The notes beneath the pieces were generated by a model. That model had not been told where the DNA came from, searched no databases, and was given only the letters and a program-made list of their open reading frames with translations. Shown here one piece after another: positions 1 to 9,196 of a DNA stretch of 64,000 bases. How positions within the stretch are numbered: position 1 is the stretch's first letter; every line of letters starts with the position of its first letter. The DNA is taken from contig CP065006.1 in assembly GCA_016699695.1 (NCBI GenBank), positions 310,001 through 374,000 of the forward strand, given 5' to 3'. The DNA is from Bacteroidota bacterium (GTDB lineage: Bacteria > Bacteroidota > Bacteroidia > Bacteroidales > UBA10428). Both the position numbers and the translations under genes were made by a program.

Positions 1-21
1 AGGTTTTCTGTACATATGTGG

Positions 22-354
22 CTACCTCCTCTGCATTTGTTGCCTTCGAGCTGCTTGTTGCCTTAGGTGCTGTTTTTGAAGGGCACGGTTGTGCATGACT
101 TTATGTTGCTGAAACTGTCTTGTCCTCTTCAGAATAAGTGTGCGTTGTTTATTGATCGCTAGCTGGCTTCGTTTTTGTTTGACCGACTGATAATTGTTAT
201 CGCGCAATACCAGAACCTGGTCGCGGGTAGTACCACGTAATGTTATGTCCGATCGAGCATCCTTCAACGCCGGAGACTTCGTTACCTGCGGTTCTTGGCA
301 AAACCCAAGGGCTGACAACGCAAGAAAAAACAGAAGAATTGTGAATGGTTTCAT
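22..354 (-). CDS. small secreted basic protein, unknown function
   Basis: A 110-residue protein that I do not recognise. Residues 1-19 form a typical signal peptide (MKPF, a hydrophobic core, then cleavage near FCQ), so it is probably exported. The mature part is very rich in Gln, Arg, Lys and His, with RQ/QH runs and no cysteine after the signal, which suggests an extended or helical, positively charged periplasmic or surface protein. It lies on the same strand as the interrupted histidine kinase and 148 nt downstream of that gene's original stop, so the two could once have been co-transcribed. No promoter of the TAnnTTTG type is evident just upstream. The function is unknown. Confidence 0.6.
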   Translation of the reverse strand: MKPFTILLFFLALSALGFCQEPQVTKSPALKDARSDITLRGTTRDQVLVLRDNNYQSVKQKRSQLAINKQRTLILKRTRQFQQHKVMHNRALQKQHLRQQAARRQQMQRR

Positions 355-502
355 GAGGATAAAAATAAGTCAGTACATTTTCATTTACAAATGCTTTGAC
401 AACATCCAATAAAAAAGGTTTAATACAAAAAAAATAAAATTCTGCATTCGATGGCAAAATCGACGAAATACCTTAAATATCCATAAAACTACCCAAAAGG
501 AA

Positions 503-590
503 TTATTGACCCTCTTTAAATGGAATAGTAAGTGTTACTGTGGTACCATTTTGCATTTCACTGGCGACCTTTATTTCTCCATGGTTGAGC
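503..590 (-). pseudogene. detached 3' end of the histidine kinase gene
   Basis: Read on the minus strand, this stretch continues the kinase frame after the IS element: NHGEIKVASEMQ, then NGTTVTLTIPFKEGQ and a TAA stop at 503-505. This is the usual last beta-hairpin of a HATPase_c domain. The 81 nt at 506-586 encode 27 residues; 587-590 (gagc) is the target duplication. It has no start of its own and would not be translated separately. It is direct evidence that the kinase was full length (about 1,160 residues) before the insertion. Confidence 0.93.
587..590. repeat. target-site duplication, left copy (GAGC)
   Basis: GAGC directly flanks the left IS end and is repeated at 1840-1843 beyond the right end. 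Four-base duplications are usual for IS3-family subgroups. Deleting one copy together with the element restores the kinase frame. Confidence 0.9.
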
Positions 591-602
591 TGAAAGCTTC
601 CC

Positions 603-1778
603 CTAATTAGTAGCATTTAAAATTAAACTTTTTAAATTAATGTTTATGTCCTGTTGAAATGTGGGAAACTTTGTTGGGCCTTGTGGGCGGTGAAGTTTTC
701 CATATTTCAATAGGAATGATACCGGAGTGTGGTACATCAGCGAACTATGGGGTCGCTCATTATTGTAAGACCATAGCCATGCATTTGAGATTAGTTGTGC
801 CTGTCGGATGTTTTCAAATAGGTAACTATCCAGAACTTCTTCACGATAGCTTCTGTTGAATCGCTCTACATAACCATTTCTATGCGGTTTTCCTTTGGGA
901 ATAAACTTGAGTTTTATATTCTTATCGTTTGCCCAGTCTTCCATAGCCTGGGCGATAAATTCCGGCCCATTATCAACCCTTATGTGTTCGGGTTTGCCTC
1001 TCCAGTCGATTAATCGTTCCAGTTCCCTGATTACCCGCAGACTTGTAATACTTGTACCTAAGGTGATAGTCAAAGCTTCCCGGTTAAAATCATCGATTAC
1101 ATTAAATGTCCTGAATTTAACTCCGTTATTAAGCACATCATGCATAAAATCCATGCTCCAGGTTAAGTTAGGTAATAGCGGCTGTAACAAGGACTCCTGC
1201 GGGCGCAATGGCAGCCTTCTTTTACATTTTCTTCTCAAGTTAAGCTTCATCTCGGTATAAACCCGATAAACTCTTTTATGGTTCCAGAAATGATTTAATT
1301 GCCGCAGGTGATAGTGCATCATCCAAAATCCCCACCGGCGATGAACCTCTGCTAGTTCTGCCAGCTTGTCCTTAATTTCCTGATCATTCCCCGCAATGGG
1401 TTGATAATAATATACACTCTGGTATATATTAAATAGCACACAGGCCTGCCGAATGCTCAACGTGTGCCTTTGTTGAGCATAGGTTACCAATTCCCGTTTC
1501 TCTGCAGGCCTTAGAGCTTTTTTTTCAATTACATCTTTTAAAACCGTGATATGCAACGCCTGTTCAGCTACAATCTTCTTGTATTGCGAAAGTTCTCGTT
1601 CCAGTTCCTTAAGTCTTTTCAACTGGGTTACCTCCATCCCTGAATACTTTGATTTCCACTGATAAAAAGTTGGTTGGCTTATACCATGCTCCCGGCAGAT
1701 ATCCGAAACACTCTTGCCTTGGTCCTGCTCTTTCAGAATCTTGATGATTTGACTCTCTGTAAATTTTGTTGTTTTCAT
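603..1778 (-). CDS. IS3-family transposase, OrfA and OrfB fused in one frame
   Basis: A 391-residue DDE transposase. Residues 5-45 are a helix-turn-helix of the OrfA type (TESQIIKILKE ... GISQPTFYQWKSKY), 50-86 a leucine-zipper-like coiled coil, about 95-125 a second HTH of OrfB, and 200-360 the integrase core with D210 (TWSMDF), D269 (RVDNGPEF) and E305 (NGYVERFNRS), which gives the D-D-35-E spacing. IS3 elements normally encode OrfA and OrfB in different frames and join them by a -1 frameshift on a run such as AAAAAAG. Here an A8 run at 1518-1525 keeps both in one frame. With A7 the frame would end EKKL-stop, the usual OrfA ending. All catalytic residues are present, so the element may be active. 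Confidence 0.92.
   Translation of the reverse strand: MKTTKFTESQIIKILKEQDQGKSVSDICREHGISQPTFYQWKSKYSGMEVTQLKRLKELERELSQYKKIVAEQALHITVLKDVIEKKALRPAEKRELVTYAQQRHTLSIRQACVLFNIYQSVYYYQPIAGNDQEIKDKLAELAEVHRRWGFWMMHYHLRQLNHFWNHKRVYRVYTEMKLNLRRKCKRRLPLRPQESLLQPLLPNLTWSMDFMHDVLNNGVKFRTFNVIDDFNREALTITLGTSITSLRVIRELERLIDWRGKPEHIRVDNGPEFIAQAMEDWANDKNIKLKFIPKGKPHRNGYVERFNRSYREEVLDSYLFENIRQAQLISNAWLWSYNNERPHSSLMYHTPVSFLLKYGKLHRPQGPTKFPTFQQDININLKSLILNATN
1518..1525 (-). other. A8 run at the OrfA/OrfB junction (possible slippage site)
   Basis: On the coding strand the junction reads GAAAAAAAAGCTCTAAGG. In the A8 state the frame is GAA AAA AAA GCT CTA (EKKAL) and runs into OrfB. If one A is lost it becomes GAA AAA AAG CTC TAA, so OrfA would stop as EKKL. 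The run can therefore switch between a fused transposase and an OrfA-like regulator by RNA-polymerase slippage, or it may be a one-base mutation or base-call error. Confidence 0.6.
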
Positions 1779-1836
1779 TCTACCAAAGTTAACGATTAAA
1801 CTATATTTTTAATCGCTACTGTTTTGGGGGAAGCTT

Positions 1837-4800
1837 TCAGAGCAACATAAATTCGCGACAAAGAATAAGTCCCAAGCCTGTACCAACTTCACCATGGGTA
1901 CCTTTGGTTGTTTCGGCTTTATCAATTTGAAAAAGTGATTTTAACCTGGCTTCGCTCATACCAATTCCAGAATCAGTGATCATTAATTCAAAAGCATCGC
2001 CGGCAGGCTTGCCATGTATTTGAATTATACCCTCGATTGAGGTAAACTTTATTGCATTTGAAATAAGGTTGCGAATTACCGTATTGATTGTAGGCATATC
2101 AAAATAGACCCTTACCTGAGTATCGAGTAAATTCTGAACTTGAATCTGTTTTTTTTCCATTGCCTCGCGATGAAGCAGCAGATTTTCGTCTATAACTGAA
2201 TGCAATAAATGGTAACCTGGATCTATTGTTATTCGTTTCGATTGGGTACGTGCCCATTGAAGTAAGTTGGCAAGCAATTCGTGCAGACTGCTCGCTGCAT
2301 CGAAAATTCCATGCAGAAATTTTAATTGTTTCTCCCTTTCAAAATCATCAAACCGATCGAGTAGCAACTCTGCAAGACCCAATATACTGTTTAATGGGTT
2401 CATCAGATCGTGGGCAATTATATTGAAAAACTTATCTTTAGTGGCATTTATCTGTTTCAGCTCTTCATTCTTCTGTGCAAGAGAATCTGCCTGAACCTGC
2501 AATTCGTGGGCTTGATCCTCAATTTTAAGGCTCCGCTGATTCAACTCGATATTTATATTCGTCAAATCGTTTGTAAATTTTAGTAACTGGTGATTTGATT
2601 CATCAAGTTGTTGTTTCTGCTTTTCGAGCAATTCATAATTTGATTTCAACTCTGTAGTTTTGGCAGCAACCTTGCGTTCAAGTATAATCTTTTGCATTTT
2701 GATGTTCGAAATGCGGTAACGGATAAAGAGCAGTATGCCTACAAACAATAAAAAAACCATGATGCCTCTAAACCACCAGGTTTGCCAATAGGGTGGATTA
2801 ATGACTATTTCGAGCGAAATAGCTTGCGGATTCCAGACACCTTCGTGATTGGATCCCATCACCATAAATGTATACTTACCTGGACGTAAATGGGTATATG
2901 TTACCAATCGGTGCATTGCATCTGTTAGAATAAAATCTTGATCTACACCAATAAGTTTATATTTAAATAGATTGTACTCCGGAAATGCAAAACTGAGTGA
3001 GGAAAATTCGATTGCAATTACATCCTCACTATGATTGAGTATAATTTTATCTGTATATAAAATAGACTTCTGTAAAACTCCTTTTTTGTCAGAATCAATT
3101 GCTACCGGAACGAGAATGTTGTTTACCATAAGGCTGGTAAAGACCACAGGGGGTATCTCCGACCCTTTCCGGATACTGTCAGGGTAAAAGCTTGTATATC
3201 CCTTTAGTCCGCCAAAATATAACTCGCCAGAAGGTGCCTGGTAAGCACTTCCCCAGAAAAACTGATTCCCCTGTAATCCATCGTGTTCAAAATAATTTTC
3301 AATTTTTTTGTCCGGCACATTGTATTTACAGAGGCCCATGTTGGTGCCCATCCATAGATTCTGCAGGCTATCGCCCAGAATGGTATACACCACATCGTTT
3401 GAAAGCCCTTCGTTTAACGACACTTGTTCAAAACTGTTTAGGGACAAATTTTTATCGGAAAGATGAGCGATATGCAAGCCCTGGCTGTAAGTGCCTACAA
3501 ACAAAAAATCAGGAAATAGTGCCTTATCGTAATAAAGTGAAATCACCCGGGGATCCTGCAGGCTATCTTGCTTTCCGCTGTGACTGGTAAAAAAACTGTG
3601 GCGAAAGGATTGATAAAAATTTGAACTATCCGAAGAGTTGAAGACAAAACGATGAAGCCCCCCATAAGTTCCCAGCCACAAGTTGTGGTATGCATCTTCT
3701 ACAATGCAATTGCTTTGCACTGAGTAATTAGGATCGTAGCTTTGTTTGTTTTTGTTTTCATGAAAACGCTTTAACTCGTTCTGATGGGGTAGATACACAT
3801 CAAGACCCTTTTCGGTACCAATCCATATATTGCCCCTGTGATCTTCGTAAAAACACATTACTATGTTATCCACCAGGGCTTTATGGTTTTTCTCCAGTTC
3901 AACCAGATTCTGAAATTTAGTACTCCCATCCTTAAGTAAAAAAGCCCCTGTACCCCAGGTTCCAATCCATATATTGTTTTTCGAATCCATAAAAAGGGTG
4001 GTAATAGAGCGGCTTGAGAAACTCAGACCTTTGTAGTTACCGGTACTAAGGTTATGTATTACTCCAGTTTGCTTATCAATAATTTCTATTCCATTGCTTA
4101 AAGTAGCAACCCAGGTATTTCCGTCTTTATCAATGGTGAAAGAACGTACAATTCCATCTTGTCGCTTAGCTTCCTCGTCTTCTTCACTTTTATAAGTGTT
4201 AAATGCTTTGGAATAGGGAAAAAAAGTATTCACGCCGCCATTGCTGGTACCCAACCAAACACTACCCGAATTATCCTGAAAAATGCATCTTATATCGCTA
4301 CTCGACAAAGAAGTTGGAATTTTGCTGTTTCTACGGTATACCTTTAATGTATTATTTGCAACCCATTCAAACAATCCTTCACGAGTGGCAAAATAGCTTT
4401 TTCCATTCTCAAGCGTTTTGATTGCAAAAGCCTGATAGGTTAATATTTTTAAAAACTTTTGTTGAAGTGGATTGTATAGAAAAACTCCTTTGTCTGTACT
4501 CACCCACATTTTTCCATCGATATCAGCTTCCAAACTCTCAACATAAACCCCCTCCAAACCAGATTGATCGTCATCGGTACCAGAAAAGTATAAGACATTG
4601 CTGCTCTTAGGATCAATTACCTGGATTCCTCGATCGGTTGTGCCAATCCATATTTGATTTTGATTATCGAAAGTCAATTCAGTAACATTGTTGCTCACTA
4701 GTCTGCCTTTGGAGCTATTGGCATGACAATGCTGAATAACCTTAAAATTATAAGGATCGATGCAAAGAATACCTTTTTCTTCGCAGACAAGCCAAAGATT

Positions 4801-5238
4801 ATTTTCAGCATCCTGTGCCATCCGAAAAATACGCTTTAGATTGCCAATAAGAGTATCGGATGTTTTATCCATTAACCGCACAAAAGATTCGGAATACTGA
4901 TCATAATAAGCCAAGCCGTTCTCATTAGTCGCTACCCATAACCGGCCTGTATTGTCGACAAACAAATCGTTGATATAATTATTTGGTAGCGATGAAGAAG
5001 ATGCGTTGTTTTTAAAAACTTTAAAACTATAGCCATCGAAACGATTGAGTCCATCGCTGGTGGCAATCCACAAAAAACCATTCGTATCTTGCTCGAAATC
5101 TACAATTACATAATTCGACAGCCCATCGTCGATGGAATAAGACCTGAATGCAATGTCTGCACCTTCAGTTTGTGCCCAAAGATTTAGGCTCAGAGCAATA
5201 TCCACTGCCGCTAACAAGAACATTCGATAAAAACTCAT
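1837..5238 (-). pseudogene. periplasmic-sensor histidine kinase (Reg_prop/Y_Y_Y), C-terminus cut off by an IS
   Basis: 1,133 residues remain of about 1,160. Order: signal peptide (1-22, ending LNLWAQ); about 700 residues of two-component propeller repeats (motifs such as GFLWIATSDGLNRFDG and GNIWIGTEKGLDVY); a Y_Y_Y domain near 720-800; one membrane segment (WFRGIMVFLLFVGILLFI); a long coiled coil; HisKA with the phospho-acceptor H943 in FFNIIAHDLMNPLNS; and HATPase_c with N box (NLISNAIKF), G1 (DSGIGM) and G2 (GEVGTGLGL). There is no receiver or AraC-type domain, so this is a plain kinase rather than the one-protein hybrid often found in Bacteroidota, and its response regulator is not in the window. 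The IS removes the last 27 residues (two beta strands) and its terminal TGA ends the frame after FMLL. Kinase activity is probably lost or impaired, although all ATP-binding boxes remain. Confidence 0.9.
1840..1843. repeat. target-site duplication, right copy (GAGC)
   Basis: This is the second copy of the four bases found at 587-590. It abuts the right IS end and is read as part of the last kinase codons (TTG CTC on the minus strand). Confidence 0.9.
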
Positions 5239-5413
5239 CCCTTATTCCTCCCAAGCCTTAAAATACTAAAAAAATCGACAACTAATCATTGCCTGAGAAA
5301 AGTCATGAATACAACAAAGGCGCTCCCTTATTTTTTAAGTAGATTCCCAACAAGACGGAATCTACATTAAAAAGCTTTTTCAATTATCTTTATCGGGCCG
5401 AAAAATCTGTTGA

Positions 5414-7417
5414 ATGAACAAAATTGAAATTGCCGGACGCATTGCCCATTTGCGCCATACCATCAACGAGCACAATTACCGCTACTATGTATTGGCTCAG
5501 CCAGAAGTGAGTGATTTTGAATACGATAGTTTGTTACACGAACTTATATTACTGGAAAAAGACAACCCGGAGTTTTTCGATCCGGCATCGCCCAGCCAGC
5601 GGGTTGGCAATGACAGTAACCAGGAATTTGAACAAGCCCAGCATGGTTTTCCTATGCTTTCGCTCGATAACACCTATTCAATCGAGGAAATAAGTGAATT
5701 TGAACAACGAAACAAGCGTTTACTTGACGAGGACTTCATCTATTGTTGCGAACTAAAATACGACGGGGCCTCCATTAGTCTTCGCTACGAAAACGGATTG
5801 CTTATGCGGGCCCTTACCCGGGGCGATGGTGAAAAAGGCGACGATGTTACTGCCAACATTAAAACTATTAAAAGTATACCGCTCCGACTTAAAACGAAAA
5901 ATTATCCGAACAGTTTTGAAATAAGAGGCGAAGTTTTTATTCCACATGCAGGGTTTATTCGCATGAACGAGGAAAAGCGTGCTGCCGGAGAAGCAGAATA
6001 TGCCAACCCGCGTAACACAGCCGCCGGAAGTTTAAAAATACAGAATCCGGCTATTGTTGCCACCCGCCCACTCGATTGCTTTTTGTATTACCTGATGGGA
6101 AGCCAACTCCCCACAAACAGTCACTTCCAGAATATGCAACTGGCTCACGAATGGGGCTTTAAGGTGCCTATGGAAATGAAGCTTTGCCACAACATGGCTG
6201 AGGTATTAGAATTTATTCAATATTGGGATGAGGCCCGAAAGCAGTTGCCCTATGATATCGACGGCATTGTTATCAAAATTAACGACCTGCAACAGCAAAA
6301 AGCCTTGGGTATGACTGCCAAGTCGCCCCGATGGGCCACTGCCTATAAATTTAAAGCCGAGCAAGCCGAGACAAAGCTTATAAGCATTGATTATCAAGTG
6401 GGCCGAACAGGTGCCATTACACCGGTAGCTAACCTTTCGCCCGTATTACTGGCAGGCACTACTGTGAAAAGGGCTTCTCTGCACAATGCTGATCAGATTG
6501 AATTATTAGACATACGGCTGAATGATTATGTGTATGTCGAAAAAGGAGGAGAAATAATACCTAAAGTAGTAGGCGTAAATAAAAACAGGCGCCTAGAGGG
6601 CTCCCCCTCGCTTCAATACATTAGCCATTGTCCCGAATGCCAGAGTCAGTTGGTGCGCAAAGAGGGCGAAGCCAAACATTATTGCCCCAACGAAAGAGGG
6701 TGCCCGCCGCAAATAAAAGGTAAGCTGGAACATTTTGTTTCCCGCAAAGCCATGGATATCGGAACAGCCGAAGCCACAATCGACCAGCTATTTAAAGCCG
6801 GTTATCTTAAGAGCATAGCCGATTTTTATACCCTCACCCGCGAACAATTGCTTGGGCTCGATCGATTTGCACAAAAATCAGCCGAAAAGCTTTTAGAAAG
6901 CATAGAGGCTTCTAAAAAAGTACCCTTCGAAAGAGTATTGTTTGCACTAGGCATACGCTATGTGGGAGAAACCGTGGCCAAAACTCTGGCCAGGCAGCTC
7001 AAATCAATGGATAACCTTATAGAAGCATCTTATGATGAATTGCTTGAAATTGAAGAAATAGGAGATAAAATAGCCCTTGAACTTAAGCGGCATTTAGCTG
7101 ATCCATACGAAATAAGTGTAATTGAGCGGCTAAAAGCTAGTGGCCTGCAGTTTTCCATCACCGAATCGCTACCCTCCCTGGGTAAGCAGCTCGATGGTAA
7201 AAGCCTTATCATTTCAGGAATTTTCGAAAAATACAGCCGCGATGAATTGAAAATACTGATTGAGCAGCATGGAGGTAAAAACGTTAGCAGTATTTCGGCA
7301 AAAACCGATTACCTGGTTGCTGGGGACAAAATTGGTCCCAGCAAACTTGAAAAAGCTCAGAAACTAGGAATTCAAATTATTTCGGAAGAAGAGTTCTTAT
7401 CCTTAATAATGGAATAA
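5414..7417 (+). CDS. ligA: NAD-dependent DNA ligase LigA
   Basis: 667 residues, the usual LigA length. It seals nicks in replication and repair using NAD+. The N-terminal Ia segment (HNYRYYVLAQPEVSDFEYD) is followed by the adenylation domain with nucleophile K115 in CELKYDGASIS. Then come an OB fold, a four-Cys zinc finger (CPEC ... YCPNERGC), helix-hairpin-helix repeats (RYVGETVAKTLA, EIEEIGDKIA) and a C-terminal BRCT domain (about 590-667). All expected motifs are intact. It starts a plus-strand group with the next gene and dapA. A weak promoter-like TATCTTTA lies about 25 nt upstream. The 175 nt before it, shared with the divergent kinase gene, show nothing else. Confidence 0.98.
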   Translation: MNKIEIAGRIAHLRHTINEHNYRYYVLAQPEVSDFEYDSLLHELILLEKDNPEFFDPASPSQRVGNDSNQEFEQAQHGFPMLSLDNTYSIEEISEFEQRNKRLLDEDFIYCCELKYDGASISLRYENGLLMRALTRGDGEKGDDVTANIKTIKSIPLRLKTKNYPNSFEIRGEVFIPHAGFIRMNEEKRAAGEAEYANPRNTAAGSLKIQNPAIVATRPLDCFLYYLMGSQLPTNSHFQNMQLAHEWGFKVPMEMKLCHNMAEVLEFIQYWDEARKQLPYDIDGIVIKINDLQQQKALGMTAKSPRWATAYKFKAEQAETKLISIDYQVGRTGAITPVANLSPVLLAGTTVKRASLHNADQIELLDIRLNDYVYVEKGGEIIPKVVGVNKNRRLEGSPSLQYISHCPECQSQLVRKEGEAKHYCPNERGCPPQIKGKLEHFVSRKAMDIGTAEATIDQLFKAGYLKSIADFYTLTREQLLGLDRFAQKSAEKLLESIEASKKVPFERVLFALGIRYVGETVAKTLARQLKSMDNLIEASYDELLEIEEIGDKIALELKRHLADPYEISVIERLKASGLQFSITESLPSLGKQLDGKSLIISGIFEKYSRDELKILIEQHGGKNVSSISAKTDYLVAGDKIGPSKLEKAQKLGIQIISEEEFLSLIME

Positions 7418-7538
7418 TTCTTCGCCGCTAAAACAATTTAAAATTTCAACAGCTTAAAAATATAGTAGGCTTTTCGGTTGAATTTTGCTAAAATTGCACA
7501 TTCAATGCTGAAAACTATATCCTTATAAGGTATTGAAG

Positions 7539-7546
7539 TATATTTG
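7539..7546 (+). promoter_or_regulatory. possible -7 promoter element (TATATTTG)
   Basis: TATATTTG matches the Bacteroidota -7 consensus TAnnTTTG and lies in the 207-nt AT-rich gap after ligA, about 80 nt before the next start. No TTG is seen at the expected -33 spacing, so the call is weak. Confidence 0.35.
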
Positions 7547-7624
7547 ATGTGAATATAGATAGCAATAAAAGCAACCTGTGCAAAGGACAGGTACTATAAT
7601 AATAGACTAAACAGAATAACAAGG

Positions 7625-8272
7625 GTGAAATTTGCAGGCAGATTGAGAACCAGGTATGGCGAAAATGTTTTAATCAAGAAAATAAAGCAGCAGAAACGTA
7701 CCATACAATCATGTAACATCGATAATGCCCAATCCATTGGTATTCTTTTTAATGCTACTCATTCTGTTAGTTTTGAGATTATCAAAAACCTGGTAAAAGA
7801 TCTTTCGGAGAAAAAAAGAACTATAATGGTACTGGGTTTTGTGGATAGCAAACAACTAATTGACCATTACCTTTACCGCAAAGGTTTTGAGTTCTTCACA
7901 CGCAAAGAATTAAACTGGTACGAAAAACCAGAAAGCGAAGCGGTAACAGAATTCATGAAAAAGGATTTCGATCTACTTATCAGTCTGAGTCTTCAGGAAA
8001 ACTACCCTCTTAAATACATTCTTTCATTGTCGAAAGCAAAGTTTAAGGTAGGTCGGCTTACTTCAGCACACGACTCTTTGGATTTAATGATTGATATCGA
8101 CAAGGAAATTCAGGCCATGAACGACCTGCAAAAGGAGTTACAATCAGAAAACGAAAAAACCAAACCCCATTTGACCAGCTTCGATAGTATTGCCGACATT
8201 AAAACTTCCGTAGAACTGCAAACAAATTTTTTAATTAACCAGCTTCTGCACTACTTATCGAAGTTAAAATAA
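7625..8272 (+). CDS. conserved Bacteroidota protein of unknown function (DUF6913-like)
   Basis: 215 residues with a GTG start (no in-frame ATG fits better). I recognise it only as a conserved protein commonly found beside dapA/ligA in Bacteroidota. It has no signal peptide or membrane segment. The central part (about 35-150) looks like an alpha/beta fold, with SIGILFNATHSVSFEIIKNLV and TIMVLGFVDSKQ as beta-alpha units, and the C-terminus (about 155-190) is a charged helix (MNDLQKELQSENEKTK). It ends 10 nt before dapA, so it is very likely co-transcribed with it. No catalytic motif is evident and the role is unknown. Confidence 0.8.
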   Translation: MKFAGRLRTRYGENVLIKKIKQQKRTIQSCNIDNAQSIGILFNATHSVSFEIIKNLVKDLSEKKRTIMVLGFVDSKQLIDHYLYRKGFEFFTRKELNWYEKPESEAVTEFMKKDFDLLISLSLQENYPLKYILSLSKAKFKVGRLTSAHDSLDLMIDIDKEIQAMNDLQKELQSENEKTKPHLTSFDSIADIKTSVELQTNFLINQLLHYLSKLK

Positions 8273-8282
8273 CTGACCTTTT

Positions 8283-9161
8283 ATGAACACAATTTTTGAA
8301 GGCACCGGCGTTGCCCTTGTTACACCATTTCAGTCCGATTTAAGCATCGATTTTTCTTCTCTCGAGAAGATTATCAACCATACCATTGCCGGGGGTGTAG
8401 ACTTTTTAGTGGTGCTTGGTACAACTGGCGAACCAGCCACACTGAGCAAAGAAGAAAAGAAGGAATTAATTCGCTTTTGTATAGATAAAATAGATGGTCG
8501 TGTGCCACTGGCAGTAGGTGCAGGAGGAAACGATACTGCATCTGTTATAAAAGACATTGAGGCATTTTCAGGCCATGGAGTTTCAGGATGGTTGTCGGTG
8601 TCTCCCTATTACAATAAACCTAATCAGCGGGGAATTTTTGAGCACTTTAATGCCATTGCACTATCGACCAAACATCCAATAATCTTGTATAATGTTCCTG
8701 CTCGCACGGGCAGCAACATAATGCCCGAAACGGTTATTAGTCTCGCCGAAAAACATTCCAATATTGTAGCCCTCAAAGAAGCATCAGGCGATTTTTCGCA
8801 ACTCATGCACCTTATTAAGTATAAACCTAAGAGTTTTCATGTCATTTCGGGCGATGATGCCCTTACCCTGCCTATGATTAGTTTAGGAGCGAAAGGTGTA
8901 ATTTCTGTTGTAGCAAATTCACATCCCTATGAATTTAGCAGTCTCGTAAAGGCTGCATTGGCAAATGATTACCAAAAAGCAAGGGAATATCAATACCGTT
9001 TAGTAGACTATATAAACGCCCTTTTTACCGAAGGTAGTCCGGCAGGTATTAAAGCTTCGCTGGAAATATTAGGCGTTTGTAAGAAGCATGTTCGCCTGCC
9101 CCTGGTAGCGGTTTCTGACGAGCATTACCTGCGTCTTCAAAGTCTTATCAGCAGCATTTAA
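8283..9161 (+). CDS. dapA: 4-hydroxy-tetrahydrodipicolinate synthase
   Basis: 292 residues, standard for DapA. It condenses pyruvate with aspartate semialdehyde, the first committed step to diaminopimelate and lysine. The TIM-barrel signatures are visible: GTTGEPATLS (Thr47/Thr48), Y136 in IILYNVPARTG, Schiff-base lysine K165 in VALKEASGDF, and VISGDD. It follows the previous gene by 10 nt. lysA, the last step of the same pathway, is at 45617 in this window. It converges with secA; the 35 nt between them hold no clear terminator. Confidence 0.97.
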   Translation: MNTIFEGTGVALVTPFQSDLSIDFSSLEKIINHTIAGGVDFLVVLGTTGEPATLSKEEKKELIRFCIDKIDGRVPLAVGAGGNDTASVIKDIEAFSGHGVSGWLSVSPYYNKPNQRGIFEHFNAIALSTKHPIILYNVPARTGSNIMPETVISLAEKHSNIVALKEASGDFSQLMHLIKYKPKSFHVISGDDALTLPMISLGAKGVISVVANSHPYEFSSLVKAALANDYQKAREYQYRLVDYINALFTEGSPAGIKASLEILGVCKKHVRLPLVAVSDEHYLRLQSLISSI

Positions 9162-9196
9162 ACCACGCACACTATTAAATTTTACAAACGAAAGAA

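Larger units (their letters stand above)
591..1839 (-). mobile_element. complete IS3-family insertion sequence, 1,249 bp
   Basis: Both ends are visible. The left end begins TGAAAGCTTCCCC at 591 and the right end, read inward from 1839, begins TGAAAGCTTCCCCC. The similarity continues through AGTAGC (591-614 against 1815-1839, one indel and a few mismatches). The ends follow the 5'-TG...CA-3' rule of IS3 elements and are flanked by a GAGC direct repeat. The element carries one transposase gene in the same orientation as the host kinase gene. The TGA at its right-hand terminus supplies the stop codon that ends the truncated kinase. The perfect duplication and intact termini suggest a recent insertion. 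Confidence 0.93.
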
